Below are positions 1 through 40,220 of a DNA stretch of 64,000 nt, in pieces. Source of the DNA: Plotosus lineatus (taxonomy: Eukaryota > Chordata > Actinopteri > Siluriformes > Plotosidae); the NCBI GenBank assembly GCA_024760905.1, contig CM045733.1, forward strand, positions 29,878,501 through 29,942,500. The letters are read 5' to 3'. The first letter of the stretch is position 1, and the number at the start of each line of letters is the position of its first letter. The translations under genes were made by a program, and so were the position numbers. The notes under the pieces were generated by a model. It had not been told where the DNA came from. It saw only the letters and a program-made list of their open reading frames with translations, and did not search any database.

Positions 1-1729
1 GTCGCCTCAATAATCTAAATAGAAATCATTTTTAAAAATTACATTTGACACTTTAATAATTACAGATTTGACACATCTTTTTTCAAATGTAATCTGCTGT
101 AAAACTTGTCAGTCATGACAAATGAAATCTTGTCATTGTTTCTGTTCCTTCCTTCTGCCTTTGTTTACCGGTGCGCTATCTCAGAGCAGAGCTCATACTC
201 ATGTGAATGCTGTCATATGATACTTGGAGTTGTGATGTGGACAAGACACACCGAAACAATGTGTTTTTCCCCCTAGAGTTGTTGTTAACGAGTGATGAAT
301 ATGATGTTGAGTTTGTGTTCATTAGAGTTTGGACGAGATTGAGTAATCAATTTCAAAAGCTTGTGTCAGTTCATATTTATTCCGGATTTCATCCAGTATT
401 TACAGCCATGGAAGACGTTAAGAGACCACATATAATGGGAATATCCTAATCTTTTCCATGTACTTGAACACACGTTTAAAGACTAACTAATGAAATTTCT
501 AATTGGATAATAATGTGAGCAAAACACTAATTAGGACCATTGAATAAAGCTATAAACTAATAAAACCATTCTGTTGTAACGCTACAGTAAATGTGTAGCT
601 TTGTCAGCAAGGTCCCCACTTGCTCTGCCCAGTCATTCAGTCTGAACTGTAGCAGTAAATTGCAACCACATTAAAAAGCTGACTTTCATACTGAGGATGA
701 GGGCCCCAGAAGACGAGTCAGAACGTCAGCTGCTCTTGGTTGTAGAGCATGAGAAACTGTGACCAAAGTCGATGTTCATGTAACAACAGATTGTTCATTA
801 TGAGAGTGGCGACATGTGCATAGTTAGGAATGAATTCTCAAATGGCACAGATTGGCCTTCAGATTTTCTGAGGTATCTAAAGCTGTATGCTGCTGGGAAA
901 GTAGTAACTCACCTTAGACTTGTATTAGATACAAAGTGTAAAGTCAGTTCTTGAAGTTTTTATGTTGGAAACAGAACATTAAAAAAGCATAAGTATCTGT
1001 GAGACCACATTGTGATGGCTAAACCACGGGGTCTACTCATCTTAAAAATAGCAGGTCTTGTGGGGTGTTTCTTGGTATATGGTGGTAAGTACTTAAAAAA
1101 GGAGGTTCAGGGACGGACACCAGTAAACCGATGAGAGTATCATTGGTGCCCAAAGGCTCACCGATGCATGTGGGGAGTGAAAGCTAGTACATCTTGACTA
1201 ATGCCAGAGAAGAGCCACTGTAGCAATAACTTCTGAAACCGTTAATGCTGGTAATGATAATCAAGGAGTCAGAACCTTGGCTTGCAGTGTAAGGGGCTGC
1301 TTAGCTGCAGACCAGTCAGGTGGTGTTGATGTTATGGCTGTTGTGTATATGAGCTCATAAATGTGAGAAACAATGTGCGTGCTCTAAGTTGTCAGTAATG
1401 CTGCCTGTGTCTACTAGCTGGATATTTTATCACGAAGGATGGAAGCAGTTCACTTCTCTGGTGTGTGGAAATATGCTGGTTAGTGATGAGATGTACAGAA
1501 AAACAAACAAATGGGTTTGATTTTGGATAATAATCCAGGAGCACTCTGTTTAATCCTCCATGGGAGAGATTTGTGCTTTTCCACAGCTTCCTTGAGCTTG
1601 ACACTCTGTAGTTTTTAAATTATATATTTGTAGGACGTTTTTTTGTGTGACGGTGACCTGATCTGATTTCTGTGTTTTTAGATTGGATAAGTTGTGAGAC
1701 CTGTTGTAAATCCATGTGCATATCATAGG
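1..1729 (+). other. sfmbt2 intron sequence upstream of the first visible exon
   Basis: No exon of MBT1 could be found here on the + strand: no aromatic-cage wording such as DFWCD and no phase-compatible GT-AG block. The DNA is AT-rich and non-coding in appearance, with no clear repeat. It is taken as intron because the first exon found starts inside a split codon. Confidence 0.6.
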
Positions 1730-2056
1730 GTAGCATTGTGGCGTAGTGGTTAGCGCTCCTGTGTCTCACAGCAAGATGGTCTTGGGTCCCGGTCCAAGTC
1801 CCAGGCTCGGCAAAGGCATTTCTGTTTAGAGTTTCCATATTTTTTCGGCGGTTGTGTGGGTTTCTCCCACAGTCAGAAGACATGCACATTAGGCTAATTG
1901 TTTGTTCCAATTTGCCCCTAGGTGTGAATGTGAGTCTGAATGGTTTTGTGGGTGTGGGTGTGTTGACCCTGCAATGGACTGGCAAGCTGTTCGGAGTATA
2001 CACAGCTTGGCTCAGGGTCAGCTGAATTAGGCTCTTCGGCAAATAAATGAATGATA
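1730..2056 (+). repeat. SINE-B copy, tRNA-derived, degraded
   Basis: Starts with a tRNA-like head (A box GTGGCGTAGTGGTTAG), then the widespread fish SINE wording around TCCCACAGTC and GACATGCA, and ends in an AT-rich tail with AAATGAATGA. It is in the same direction as sfmbt2, just before exon A. Called SINE-B here for reference only. Confidence 0.75.
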
Positions 2057-2181
2057 TACTATACTATGTATACTATGTGGACTCATGGCTGCATTGTGTT
2101 TGTGTATTCTGAAAGGTATGCCTCCTCACATATTAGATCCAGTATCTGATGTTGTAACTTTATAACTCTTCTGTTTCACAG

Positions 2182-31053
<28,872 letters not shown>

Positions 31054-32481
31054 GCTAACACAGACTAACATTTGTTTGTCTCAGTGGATAAATACAATTG
31101 ATATACACTGCTCAGGAATCTTACACCATTAGAAAAAAGCCTACACGACTGGCTATATGCTGCAACGGTGAAAGCATTGTGCTTTCCTGAAGAACTTCTG
31201 GTGTTGATCCTCTTGTGATGAACTTCTGCGTATCATCATGATAAACTTTACCTAAGGATAAAATGGACTACAGGAAGGCAGCTAGTGAAGAAATCTGGAG
31301 AGACATAATGGAAAGTAGCCTTCATATGTGTGTTCTGACTGTTTGAGGTTGGCTGAAGCAGATTCTCGCAAAAAAGGATTATTTCTGTTCTATAAAGCAG
31401 TTTAAAGACAACACAGGGTGTTTCTCAATACCAAACAAATGAGAAGCATGAACTTGCATTCTCACAATGTTACCTTAATCTCACTATAGCAGGGCTGCTA
31501 ACCCAGGAAAATATCGTTCTGTAGTCGATAAACCAAAAATGAGTATTTTGAGCTGAAAATTAGTATTCATAATAGACAAAATTATTACTCAAATTAAGAT
31601 TCCACAAAATTACAGATATGGACATACAGGGTATCTTTGTAAAATTTTACTGCATTTTGGATTAATAATGAAAACCATGTTTATTTGACATAATTCTACT
31701 GCTGTTAGAGAATATAGAATATAACATGTCACAATTATTATTATATATTGCATATTTATTATTATATTATGCATGGCCCTGAATGATATATAATATCAAC
31801 TTTTCAAATAACAAGTAGGAGAGTTCAGGACAAGAAAAAAGTTAGAAAGTAAGCAAACCGGTCGCTAGTTGGCTATATCTGCCTCCCTTTATATGCGTTT
31901 TAATATCAAAAACGCCTGAATGCGCAATGCTAAATTTCGCATTGTACATTGTGCAAAAGGCTATGTGTCTGTCATGCGTCTTAATAAATGGATAAGTTGT
32001 TGAATATTCCGATAAAAATGCTTGCTTTCTTTTCATCGCCATTTTGGGTTTCTTCCAACCGTTCAATGATTGGCTCTGGTTCCCACGGATTGTATGTAAG
32101 ATAGCCGCTGATTGGTGGAACCTTGCTGCCGATTAACGAATCACATATATCACAATGTAAAATACAACAGTGGCATCCTGAGAGATTATCGCGAGACTTG
32201 GCTTCGCCAGGAATGTAAACATGTAAATACGGATCGAATTTGATGCAATTCATGAGAATTATTGATGAAATATTGTCAAATAAATTTGAAAGGAGCATAT
32301 TTCCCTGAAAGTTTGACATTCTTATTAATGTCTGAATGAATCGTATTGCCGTATTTGTTATTTTTAATATGAATCTGGATAAATTCGTACAATTTGGCAG
32401 CCCTGCTATAGGATCACTTTAATATCTGCTGTACTACTGATACTTGACTTCAGTCACAGTTTTTGGCCTCTGAAGAAATTA

Positions 32482-32487
32482 AATAAA
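32482..32487 (+). promoter_or_regulatory. sfmbt2: candidate poly(A) signal AATAAA for sfmbt2
   Basis: First canonical AATAAA well downstream of the stop codon, about 1.4 kb into the 3' UTR. A second copy lies at 32835-32840. Which is used, or whether transcripts run on past the Tigger-like element to about 35040, is not visible. Confidence 0.3.
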
Positions 32488-32834
32488 CACTTTATAAATC
32501 TGGGGTTGTACTTGACCTTTGGCTGTATGCACTACACTAGGAGTAGTGGATCAATTTCTAGTCTTAATCAAAAAATGACAGGTAGGGGCTGTGTAAAAAA
32601 TATAAATAAATAACATCTTTATATTGAGGCTTAAACTGTTTAAAAGGCAAGTTCTGTGACTAAACTATTTTTCTCCATTCATGTCCTCCTCTTTTATGAA
32701 ATAATAGCTGACCCTGAACAAAACTGGTCACTTATCAAATATTAAATTGCTGTTGTGTGTTTTTTTTTTTTATTAGATTGTATCATGTGCGAGCCTGAGA
32801 TATACACACCCTAGTGGGAAACAGTAGTTGGTGG

Positions 32835-32840
32835 AATAAA
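32835..32840 (+). promoter_or_regulatory. sfmbt2: second candidate poly(A) signal AATAAA
   Basis: Canonical hexamer 10 bases before the Tigger-like insertion at 32850. The insertion may therefore have displaced the original downstream GU-rich element. Confidence 0.25.
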
Positions 32841-32849
32841 GTTCAAGTA

Positions 32850-33695
32850 CAGTGGTACGTCACTTTACGAGATTAATCCGTTCCAGTGCCTTTTTCGTAA
32901 CCTGCATTTTTCGTAAATTGAGCCGCATTTTACATGTAAAACGCGTGATTTGTTCCAAGGCTCCCAATACTACCCCATAAACTCTTTAAAAAATTATAAA
33001 AGCATACCTTGTAAGACCTCCTTCTGCTTCCTCGTTTCTTCTACCTCGCACCGGAAATCACACACGCGCGCGTGCTTGCGTGCGTGCCTGTCTGTGTGTG
33101 TGTGCGTGCGTGTGTTGACCATGTCTTCTTAGCAGAGTTATAATCTTACAAATTTTTCTGGAAGGTTAAAAGCCTGAGTCAAGAAATAAAGCATGAAACA
33201 ACAGTAACTCTGTCCTTTACACGAAAAGCATCATGGTAGATGCAGCTCCATAATAGCCAATGGGAGGGAGCTGTGTCATCCCTCCTAGCCAATGGGAGGC
33301 CAGCGGGGCGCGATGTTGGGAGATAGCCAATAAGAGGTAGCTGTGTCATCCCTCCTAGCCAATGGTAGGCCAGCGGGGAGGGATGTTGGGAGATAGGCAA
33401 TGGGAGGTAGTTGTGTCATCCATCCTAGCCAATGGGAAGCCAGCAGGGCGGGATGTTTGAACGTCATTAATGGGAGAGCAGCTCGTGCATTTGAATGTTT
33501 GAATAGCGCGTTTTAATGTTTGAATAGCGTGTTTGACTGGCGCGTTTCAATGTTTGAATATCGTGTTTGAATTTTTAAGATGGCGCTTTCGTAACGTGAA
33601 CTTGTTTCGCATCCAGAGACAAAAATTTTAGGAAAATACGTTTTGTAACCTGAATTTTTCGTTTGGTGAGACTTTCGTAAAGTGAGGTACCACTG
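32850..33695. mobile_element. Tigger-like non-autonomous element with 70-bp tandem repeats
   Basis: Ends CAGTGGTACGTCACTTTACG and CGTAAAGTGAGGTACCACTG, flanked by TA (32848-32849, 33696-33697). It shares the internal phrases TTTACATGTAAAACGCGTGA and GGCTCCCAATACTACCCC with the elements at 47912 and 52894. It carries three 70-bp units with CCAAT and GC boxes. Confidence 0.9.
33253..33462 (+). repeat. 70-bp minisatellite, three units, CCAAT/GC-box rich
   Basis: Units start at 33253, 33323 and 33393. Each contains two AGCCAATGGGA-type CCAAT motifs (AGGCAAT in one) and a CAGCGGGGCG-type G-rich box. Confidence 0.92.
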
Positions 33696-35060
33696 TACCG
33701 ATCTTTTTGCTTATCCGATAGCATCAACAGAAACAGTGAAGCCAGTTCCTTGCTAGCTTCATATAAAACTCAGGGTGTAACCTGAATCATTTATTGCAGG
33801 CCTAGCACAGACACAAACAACCATTTATACTTATATTTTTACCTATGCGTAATTTGACTTGGAGGAAACCATAGTACCCCGAGGATATCAATGTATCACG
33901 GATACAATCAATCACGGAGAGCGTGGGAACTAAACACAGAAAGACTCTGCGAGATTCAAACCTGTAATCTTCATAATTTTTGAGGCGACAGCACTGACCA
34001 ACTACCCACCATGGTCATATCCTCTGATTCTGAAAAACGTTTTTAAAAACTTAAATAAAAAAAATAAGAAATGCCTTTAGCTAAGCAGGTCAAGATAGAG
34101 AGTAGCAGCTCCTTGTCAGGTGTTGCAATGTGTCTTTAGTAATTTTCTTTTTCTTTTTTTTTCCTTTTTTTCTTTTTGAAAGGTTTTTCACAACATGCCA
34201 GTGCCATTTTTATTTTTATTGGGTTTTTTTGGTTTTGTTTTGTTTTTTTTTTTGGTTGTAAGAATGTATAATACACATCACAGCCACTTCACATACACTC
34301 ACCCTCAGCTTGTCTGGAAGAGATTCATCATGTCTGCATTGCATGTATTCCATTGAATTATATAACCTCCAGTTCATTCTCATTACTCATCTGGGAATCA
34401 GTGATATCGGGATGGACCCAGCTGCTTTAATTTCTCTTGTATTCTTCAGTAGTAACACTGAAATTCTGGAGGAAACAGGACTTACTGCAGCACACAGGAA
34501 CAAACAAGAACATATATTGAGAAACATACAATGTTCCAGATAAAAAAAAAATGTGATTAAATCCTTAATCTGTCAATTTTTTTTTCAGAGACCAAATGAT
34601 ATATTTATAAGCGAATTTATATTCGAAGGATCTGTGTATTAAAATGAAATAATATATTTCAGATATTTATTTTGAACTCAGAAATAGGTGCTTTAATGTT
34701 TCATTATTTCTTTGTCTGTTTTGATTTTGGGGTTTTGATTTGTTTTAGGGGTTTTTAAAGGGGACAGTACAAATTAGTACATTGTTCCTTATTTCCCTAG
34801 GTTTGTTGTTTTTATTTTTTAAAGAAAAAAGAAAAGAAAGAAAGGGGGAAAAAAAACACTGGAGATGATATGGAAATGTTTCATAATCTATGCAAAAACA
34901 AGGCTTTTTATGATGTGAATTTTTCTACCCCGCATATGACCTGATGCTTCCGTCGAAGATTTTGTACATCCCATTGATTGTGTATTGATTTCATTACCTA
35001 ATAGTAAAATCTAGTTTTAATACATTGTGCACTGAAAAAAGGAGTTGCCCTTTTGTATTG

Positions 35061-35107
<47 letters not shown>

Positions 35108-35129
35108 GTTATTATTATTATTATTATTG
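33696..35129 (+). other. sfmbt2 downstream flank, possible extended 3' UTR
   Basis: Contains an old minus-strand SINE-B remnant (about 33790-34020), T-rich stretches (34140-34260) and an ATT repeat (35058-35129). The part at 34560-35035 is AT-rich and unique in the window, and could be a distal 3' UTR. Confidence 0.4.
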
Positions 35130-35135
35130 TTATTA
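35058..35135. repeat. (ATT)n microsatellite
   Basis: About 75 bp of TTA repeats with three G interruptions. Confidence 0.95.
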
Positions 35136-35145
35136 TATAGAGCTG

Positions 35146-35237
35146 TATGGGGCAGTGGTGGTCTAGTGGTATAAGGCACTGGATCGCTGCTCCAAAGGTT
35201 GGGGGTTCGAGTCAGACAAAGAAGACAGACAGACACA
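35146..35237 (+). repeat. SINE-A2 with a large internal deletion (92 bp)
   Basis: Head to B box (GGGGTTCGAGTC) is joined directly to the tail AAGAAGACAGACAGACAC. An exact 16-bp duplication TTATTATATAGAGCTG at 35130-35145 and 35238-35253 shows it inserted in this short form or was deleted later. Confidence 0.9.
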
Positions 35238-35387
35238 TTATTATATAGAGCTGCAGCAAAGTATCCTTCTTGAGAGGGAAAAATTCATACAAGTATAAGC
35301 ATACAAAATGGAAAATGCAATGGCACAGAAATCTAACCAGTGAAAATTTAGACGCGCCACTAAAAGAAAACAATTGTTGAACAATGT

Positions 35388-35770
35388 TGAAACAGTAACT
35401 TAACTGGAAAATTCAAACTCTGGCTCTGCTTACACTTGTGTCCAAATATTTTATACACACACTTCCATTTCCATAGTGGGGCCGGTGGTGTAGTGGTTAG
35501 AGTGCTGCGCTCATGATTGGGAGGTTGTGTGTTCAAATCCCACTAAGAACTCTGGGCAAGGTCTCAACCACAAGTGTGCCTCTGTTCACCCAGCAGTATA
35601 AATGGGTACCAGTAAAAATATACTGGGAAGGTAACCTGCCGTGGACAAGCATCCCATCCAGGAGGAGGTGAACTCCTGGTCGCTTCACGCTACAGAAACC
35701 CGGGATAAGCACTGGCCTGATGAGCCACGAGGCTCGGGTGTAAAAACCCAACAGATTTTACCTTACCTTA
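35388..35770 (+). repeat. duplicate of 19131-19540 including SINE-D copy 2
   Basis: GAAACAGTAACTTAACTGG and the following 80 bases repeat the exon I / intron junction at 19131, then the SINE-D copy follows as at 19215, lacking a short stretch after CCCACTAAGA. Confidence 0.88.
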
Positions 35771-36131
35771 CCTACCTACCTGTTGTAATGCATTCATTGG
35801 CTATAAAGGATTGGAGAAATGTCATTGAATGGGTTTTTTCTTTCACGCTAATATTCTCAACTAAGAATTTGCATTGTAAACAAATGAGCAAGAGCATTCA
35901 TGTTATACTGCCCTGCCAAGAAGCGATGCCACCTGGATTTAAATGAGTTAGCACAAGCTTGTGATTGGATAATTACTGCAGTGATGAATATGTTGCCTGC
36001 AGCTGTCTGGCGAGCAGTTCAGTGTGAACTTTACCTTCGCCAGCGTTAGTGATGATGAGTTCTTACCTCCCCTTGACTCTTATAAAGAAAATAAATACAG
36101 TGATGCAGTGAAAAAAACTGATGCAGTGAGT
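35771..36131. other. intergenic DNA without recognised features
   Basis: No coding signal and no known repeat. Confidence 0.5.
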
Positions 36132-36240
36132 GGGCAACATGGTGGTGTGGTGTTTTACACGCTCACCTCACAGCAAGAAGGCCCCGGGTTCAAGCCATGT
36201 GGCTGGTAATCGACATTTTGTTCGAGGTGAACATGTTCTT
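36132..36240 (+). repeat. SINE-B head fragment
   Basis: Head GGGCAACATGGTGGTGTGGTG, B-box region GGGTTCAAGCC. Truncated at the 3' side. Confidence 0.6.
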
Positions 36241-36630
36241 ACTGTGTTTGATCAGAGCGAAAAAAAACAGTCTGACAGAATATTGGAGTGTGCAGGGTTT
36301 TTGACAGAGCAGTACTGTATATATAAATAGAGTTAAAAATATGGATTATGTACCTCAATAGTTACTGACATCACACATTTATCTTAAATAATCTGAAATC
36401 GGTCAGTTCAATGTTTGTATTGATTGAGACTGCATTTATTGGTGCAGCTATAAATTTAAGGACAGGGTTTAGCTTTATGAAAAATAGCATGCCCACTACA
36501 CTTCATCAAATGAATGTCATGTGATTTACAGAGTGAAACATGTTCACAGCCATATAGTCAATATGCTATTTTATTTCATTATTTGATTTATTTGTTTATT
36601 TATTTTAGTTAATTAATGGTGTTAATTAAT

Positions 36631-36984
36631 CAGTGGTGGTCTAGTGGTATAGGGCGCTGGATCGCTGGTCCAAGGGTTGGGGGTTCGAGTCCCACTCTCC
36701 ACAGGGTTGTCACTGTCCCCCCAGTGTGGCTAACTGGGTTATCAAAGGCGGGCCATGTCTCTCACTGTCTATGGTGAGAGGTTCATGTAAAAGAACCATT
36801 GCTGACTTTCGTAAAGAGTAGCTGCAAAGCCGTCAGCGTGTTTCTGTCCCTTGCTAAAAGGGTTGTGACAGGAAGGGCATCCGACGTAAAAAAACCTCTG
36901 CCAAATCAAAACGTGCGAATCAGATGATTCGCTGTGGCGACTCCTGAGTAAAAGGGAAAAAGCCGAAAGGAAGACAGACAGACA
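36631..36984 (+). repeat. SINE-A2 full-length copy (354 bp)
   Basis: tRNA-like head CAGTGGTGGTCTAGTGG with B box GGTTCGAGTCC and SINE-A core. The tail GGAAGGGCATCCGACGTAAA, TTCGCTGTGGCGACTCCTGA and AGCCGAAAGG plus AGAC repeats matches the LINE 3' end at 7258. 10-bp duplication GTTAATTAAT at 36621-36630 and 36985-36994. Confidence 0.93.
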
Positions 36985-36994
36985 GTTAATTAAT

Positions 36995-37609
36995 GTAAAA
37001 TATACATTGCTAGGTCTTTAAAAAAAATCACGTACTCATATTTTGTTTGACTGCGTTTTGTTCTGATTATAGCACGTAATTGCATGAAATTGTAAAAAAG
37101 CAGCTTCACAACATTTACTCCCATCCAGGGTTGAGTTTATTATGAACTGATGATGGGAAAACTGAACCACTCCATAAAGTCTTCTCCAGCACGTTCTAAA
37201 GAATTTCAATAGGGTTAAGATCCACTTATAATTGGTTCCACTTAAAATGTAAAAATGGTTCTTCATCTTCCCTGAAATAAATAAATAAGGCCAAATTGCT
37301 CTTTAAAATGCGTTTGTTCTCCCACTGAGGTGAGGAGGGGAAGTTCTTTTACTATTTGGGCTCTAAATTTATATCCATGCCATCAGTGAGGGAAAAGTCC
37401 ATTGATGGGATAACTTGCCATTCAGTTCATTCACGTCTTTACTTGACTTGATGTTATTGCATCATATTGCTGCTAAACTTTGACGTGACCAGATGAAGCA
37501 ACAATGGCATACCAATTATGAGCTGTAATCAAGCTAAAGGACTAATGATGACAAAATTTTAGAGAGCATGATGTTTTTTTTTGGTTGAGTAATGTATTTA
37601 TTACAGGTA
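36995..37609. other. intergenic DNA without recognised features
   Basis: AT-rich. ORFs are short and random-looking. Confidence 0.5.
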
Positions 37610-37620
37610 ATTTGAAGTAT

Positions 37621-38676
37621 CATCATAATTTAACCATTACACCCAGTGGTGTGTAGGGCGGCAACAAAGTTCCCCCACCCCGACCTGTCCTGAGCCATCC
37701 TTTTCAAAGAACCCCAAGAATGCTTCATGGCTTCCATCTCACTCTCCACTGTCCTCCTCCATGTTAGTCTTGGTCTCCCGCTCTTCCTCTTTCCATCTGG
37801 GTGCAATGCTGTTCTTTCTATAGACTGCTGGTCTTTCCACAGCACATGTCCAATCCGTTTCCATTTTCTTCTTGTAATGATGGTACCCATGTTGACTTGC
37901 TTACATCATCTAAGCAGGATCTTGTTGGAGATCTTCTCAGGCCAGAAGATTCGGAGGATTTTTCGAAGGCATGTGGTGTGGAATGATCTTAGCTTAGCAA
38001 GATCTGCCTCTGTCATCCTCCAGCGTTCAGATCCATACAGGAGCACAGATACGACGCAGCTCTGGTACAGCCTGAGTTTGGTGTCGAAGCTGTACTGTGT
38101 GGATCTCCAAATGTTGTTCATCTCCTTGAAAATGCTCCTGGCCTTGCCCAGTCTGCTGTGGCTGTCTTCCTTTGTACCGCCCTCAGGTTTGATAATGCTT
38201 CCCAAATATGTAAACTTTTCTGCCTGGTGTAGATTTGTTCCGCTGACTTTTACAGGGGCTGGGGTGTTCACATTCGATGTCAATATTTCTGTTTTCTTGA
38301 TGCTGATTCGAAGCCCCACCTGCTGTCCGAAGGTTTGCAGTCTGTTGGTCTTGTCCTGTATGTGTTGGTGTGTATGGGACATCAGTGCCAGGTCATCTGC
38401 AAAGTCAAGGTCTTAGACTCAGAAGGCTCATCCCACGCTGAAGTTTGGTTTGTCTCTGTTGCTGATTCCGTAACATGCTTGTTTTTTCCGGGACAGAGTT
38501 GTTAGCCCTGTGCTCAACCCCCAACCTGGAGGGCCAGTGGATCACGCTTAGTCTAGCTTCTATCCATCAACCTGTCTGGCATGTCTGGCCCTACCCAAAG
38601 CTTACGCTCCAGCCAGCATAGCTCTCAGGATCATTGAAGCCCCTTCATCGCAGCAAGATGGTGATCCCCAAAGGGG
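37621..38676 (-). mobile_element. RTE-like LINE fragment, possibly 5'-inverted
   Basis: The minus strand encodes FADDLALMSHTHQHIQDK (RT catalytic box at about 38376-38402), QVGLRISIKKTEIL, FTYLGSIIKPEGG, LYGSERWRMTEADL, then RKWKRIGHVLWKD and RKSGRPRLTWRR. This is the C-terminal half of a non-LTR reverse transcriptase, with the second part in a new frame. An exact 11-bp duplication ATTTGAAGTAT at 37610-37620 and 38677-38687 also encloses 38440-38660, which reads like repeat sequence in the + direction. Confidence 0.85.
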
Positions 38677-38687
38677 ATTTGAAGTAT

Positions 38688-38960
38688 ACTGGGGGATAAA
38701 ATGTGATTTAAGTTTAAAGATTGCATGCAAATCTTTTTTTACCCAAATAACTGACAGGAAGAACTTGTTTCTTGTCAATTGGAGGACATGACAAAAACAG
38801 AAATGTAATCTGAAAAAATATGGTTTTCATTTCACAGAAATACAGCAACTGTTTAGACTACACAACAATTTGTTGTATGTCGAGGTTCAAATGCACAGGT
38901 AAAATAACAAAATAATTTATTCTTTTCATCTTTTCTATTACATTGTAAATGATTTGAGCT
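38688..38960. other. intergenic AT-rich DNA
   Basis: No recognised feature before the palindrome block. Confidence 0.45.
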
Positions 38961-38962
38961 CA

Positions 38963-39148
38963 CGCACATACCTTCTTGGTATAATGTTCATACCACGAAG
39001 GTATGTGCGTGGTATGAACGTACCTTCGTGGTATTCACGTCTCTTCTTTAAGTCTTTCACATACTGTTCATACCACGAAGGTGTGTTCATACCATGCACC
39101 TACCTTCGTGGTATGAACATTGTGTAAAAGACTGAAAGAAGAGACGCG
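38963..39148. repeat. nested palindromes built on ACCTTCGTGGTATGAAC
   Basis: A short hairpin (38990-39003 with 39021-39034, 14 bp arms, exact) is followed by a 47-bp-arm hairpin (39036-39082 with 39102-39148) around a 19-base loop. The core ATACCACGAAGGT or its complement appears four times, and once more diverged at 38968. Confidence 0.9.
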
Positions 39149-40024
<876 letters not shown>

Positions 40025-40220
40025 CACTGTATGCTGCATAAGAGTAAATTGAACATCATGATATAGTGAAAAAACGTTCCGAGTGCAATTAAAAATCAAC
40101 AAGGGCACAAAAAATATTCTGAATATAAAACCACCAGAACATATTACATCAGGACCAGTGGAGTTTTTCAATTTGCTTGTTTCCTTGCTCTGATGGTGAA
40201 TTTTTAAATATATTTATTTA

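Larger units (their letters stand above)
31054..32849 (+). other. sfmbt2: sfmbt2 3' UTR and flank
   Basis: Non-coding, AT-rich DNA directly after the stop codon. There is no recognisable repeat until the Tigger-like element at 32850. Short minus-strand ORFs at 31842-32319 have no family resemblance. The UTR end cannot be fixed from sequence alone. Confidence 0.55.

Noticed and set aside
207..449. 80-codon plus-strand ORF near the window start, considered as an MBT1 exon of sfmbt2
   Set aside because: No MBT1 motifs, no suitable splice sites in phase with exon A.
33253..33462. CRISPR-like regular repeats
   Set aside because: 70-bp units are contiguous with no spacers, lie inside a DNA transposon, and the genome is a vertebrate.
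36631..36720. tRNA gene candidates (A and B boxes here and at 14649, 42787, 55867 and others)
   Set aside because: These heads are attached to SINE bodies and are flanked by target-site duplications; they do not fold as clean cloverleaves with an acceptor stem.
37727..38416. A 229-codon plus-strand ORF, the longest non-repetitive ORF in the window
   Set aside because: It lies antisense to a recognisable LINE reverse transcriptase fragment whose minus-strand reading has clear RT motifs. The plus-strand protein has no family resemblance.
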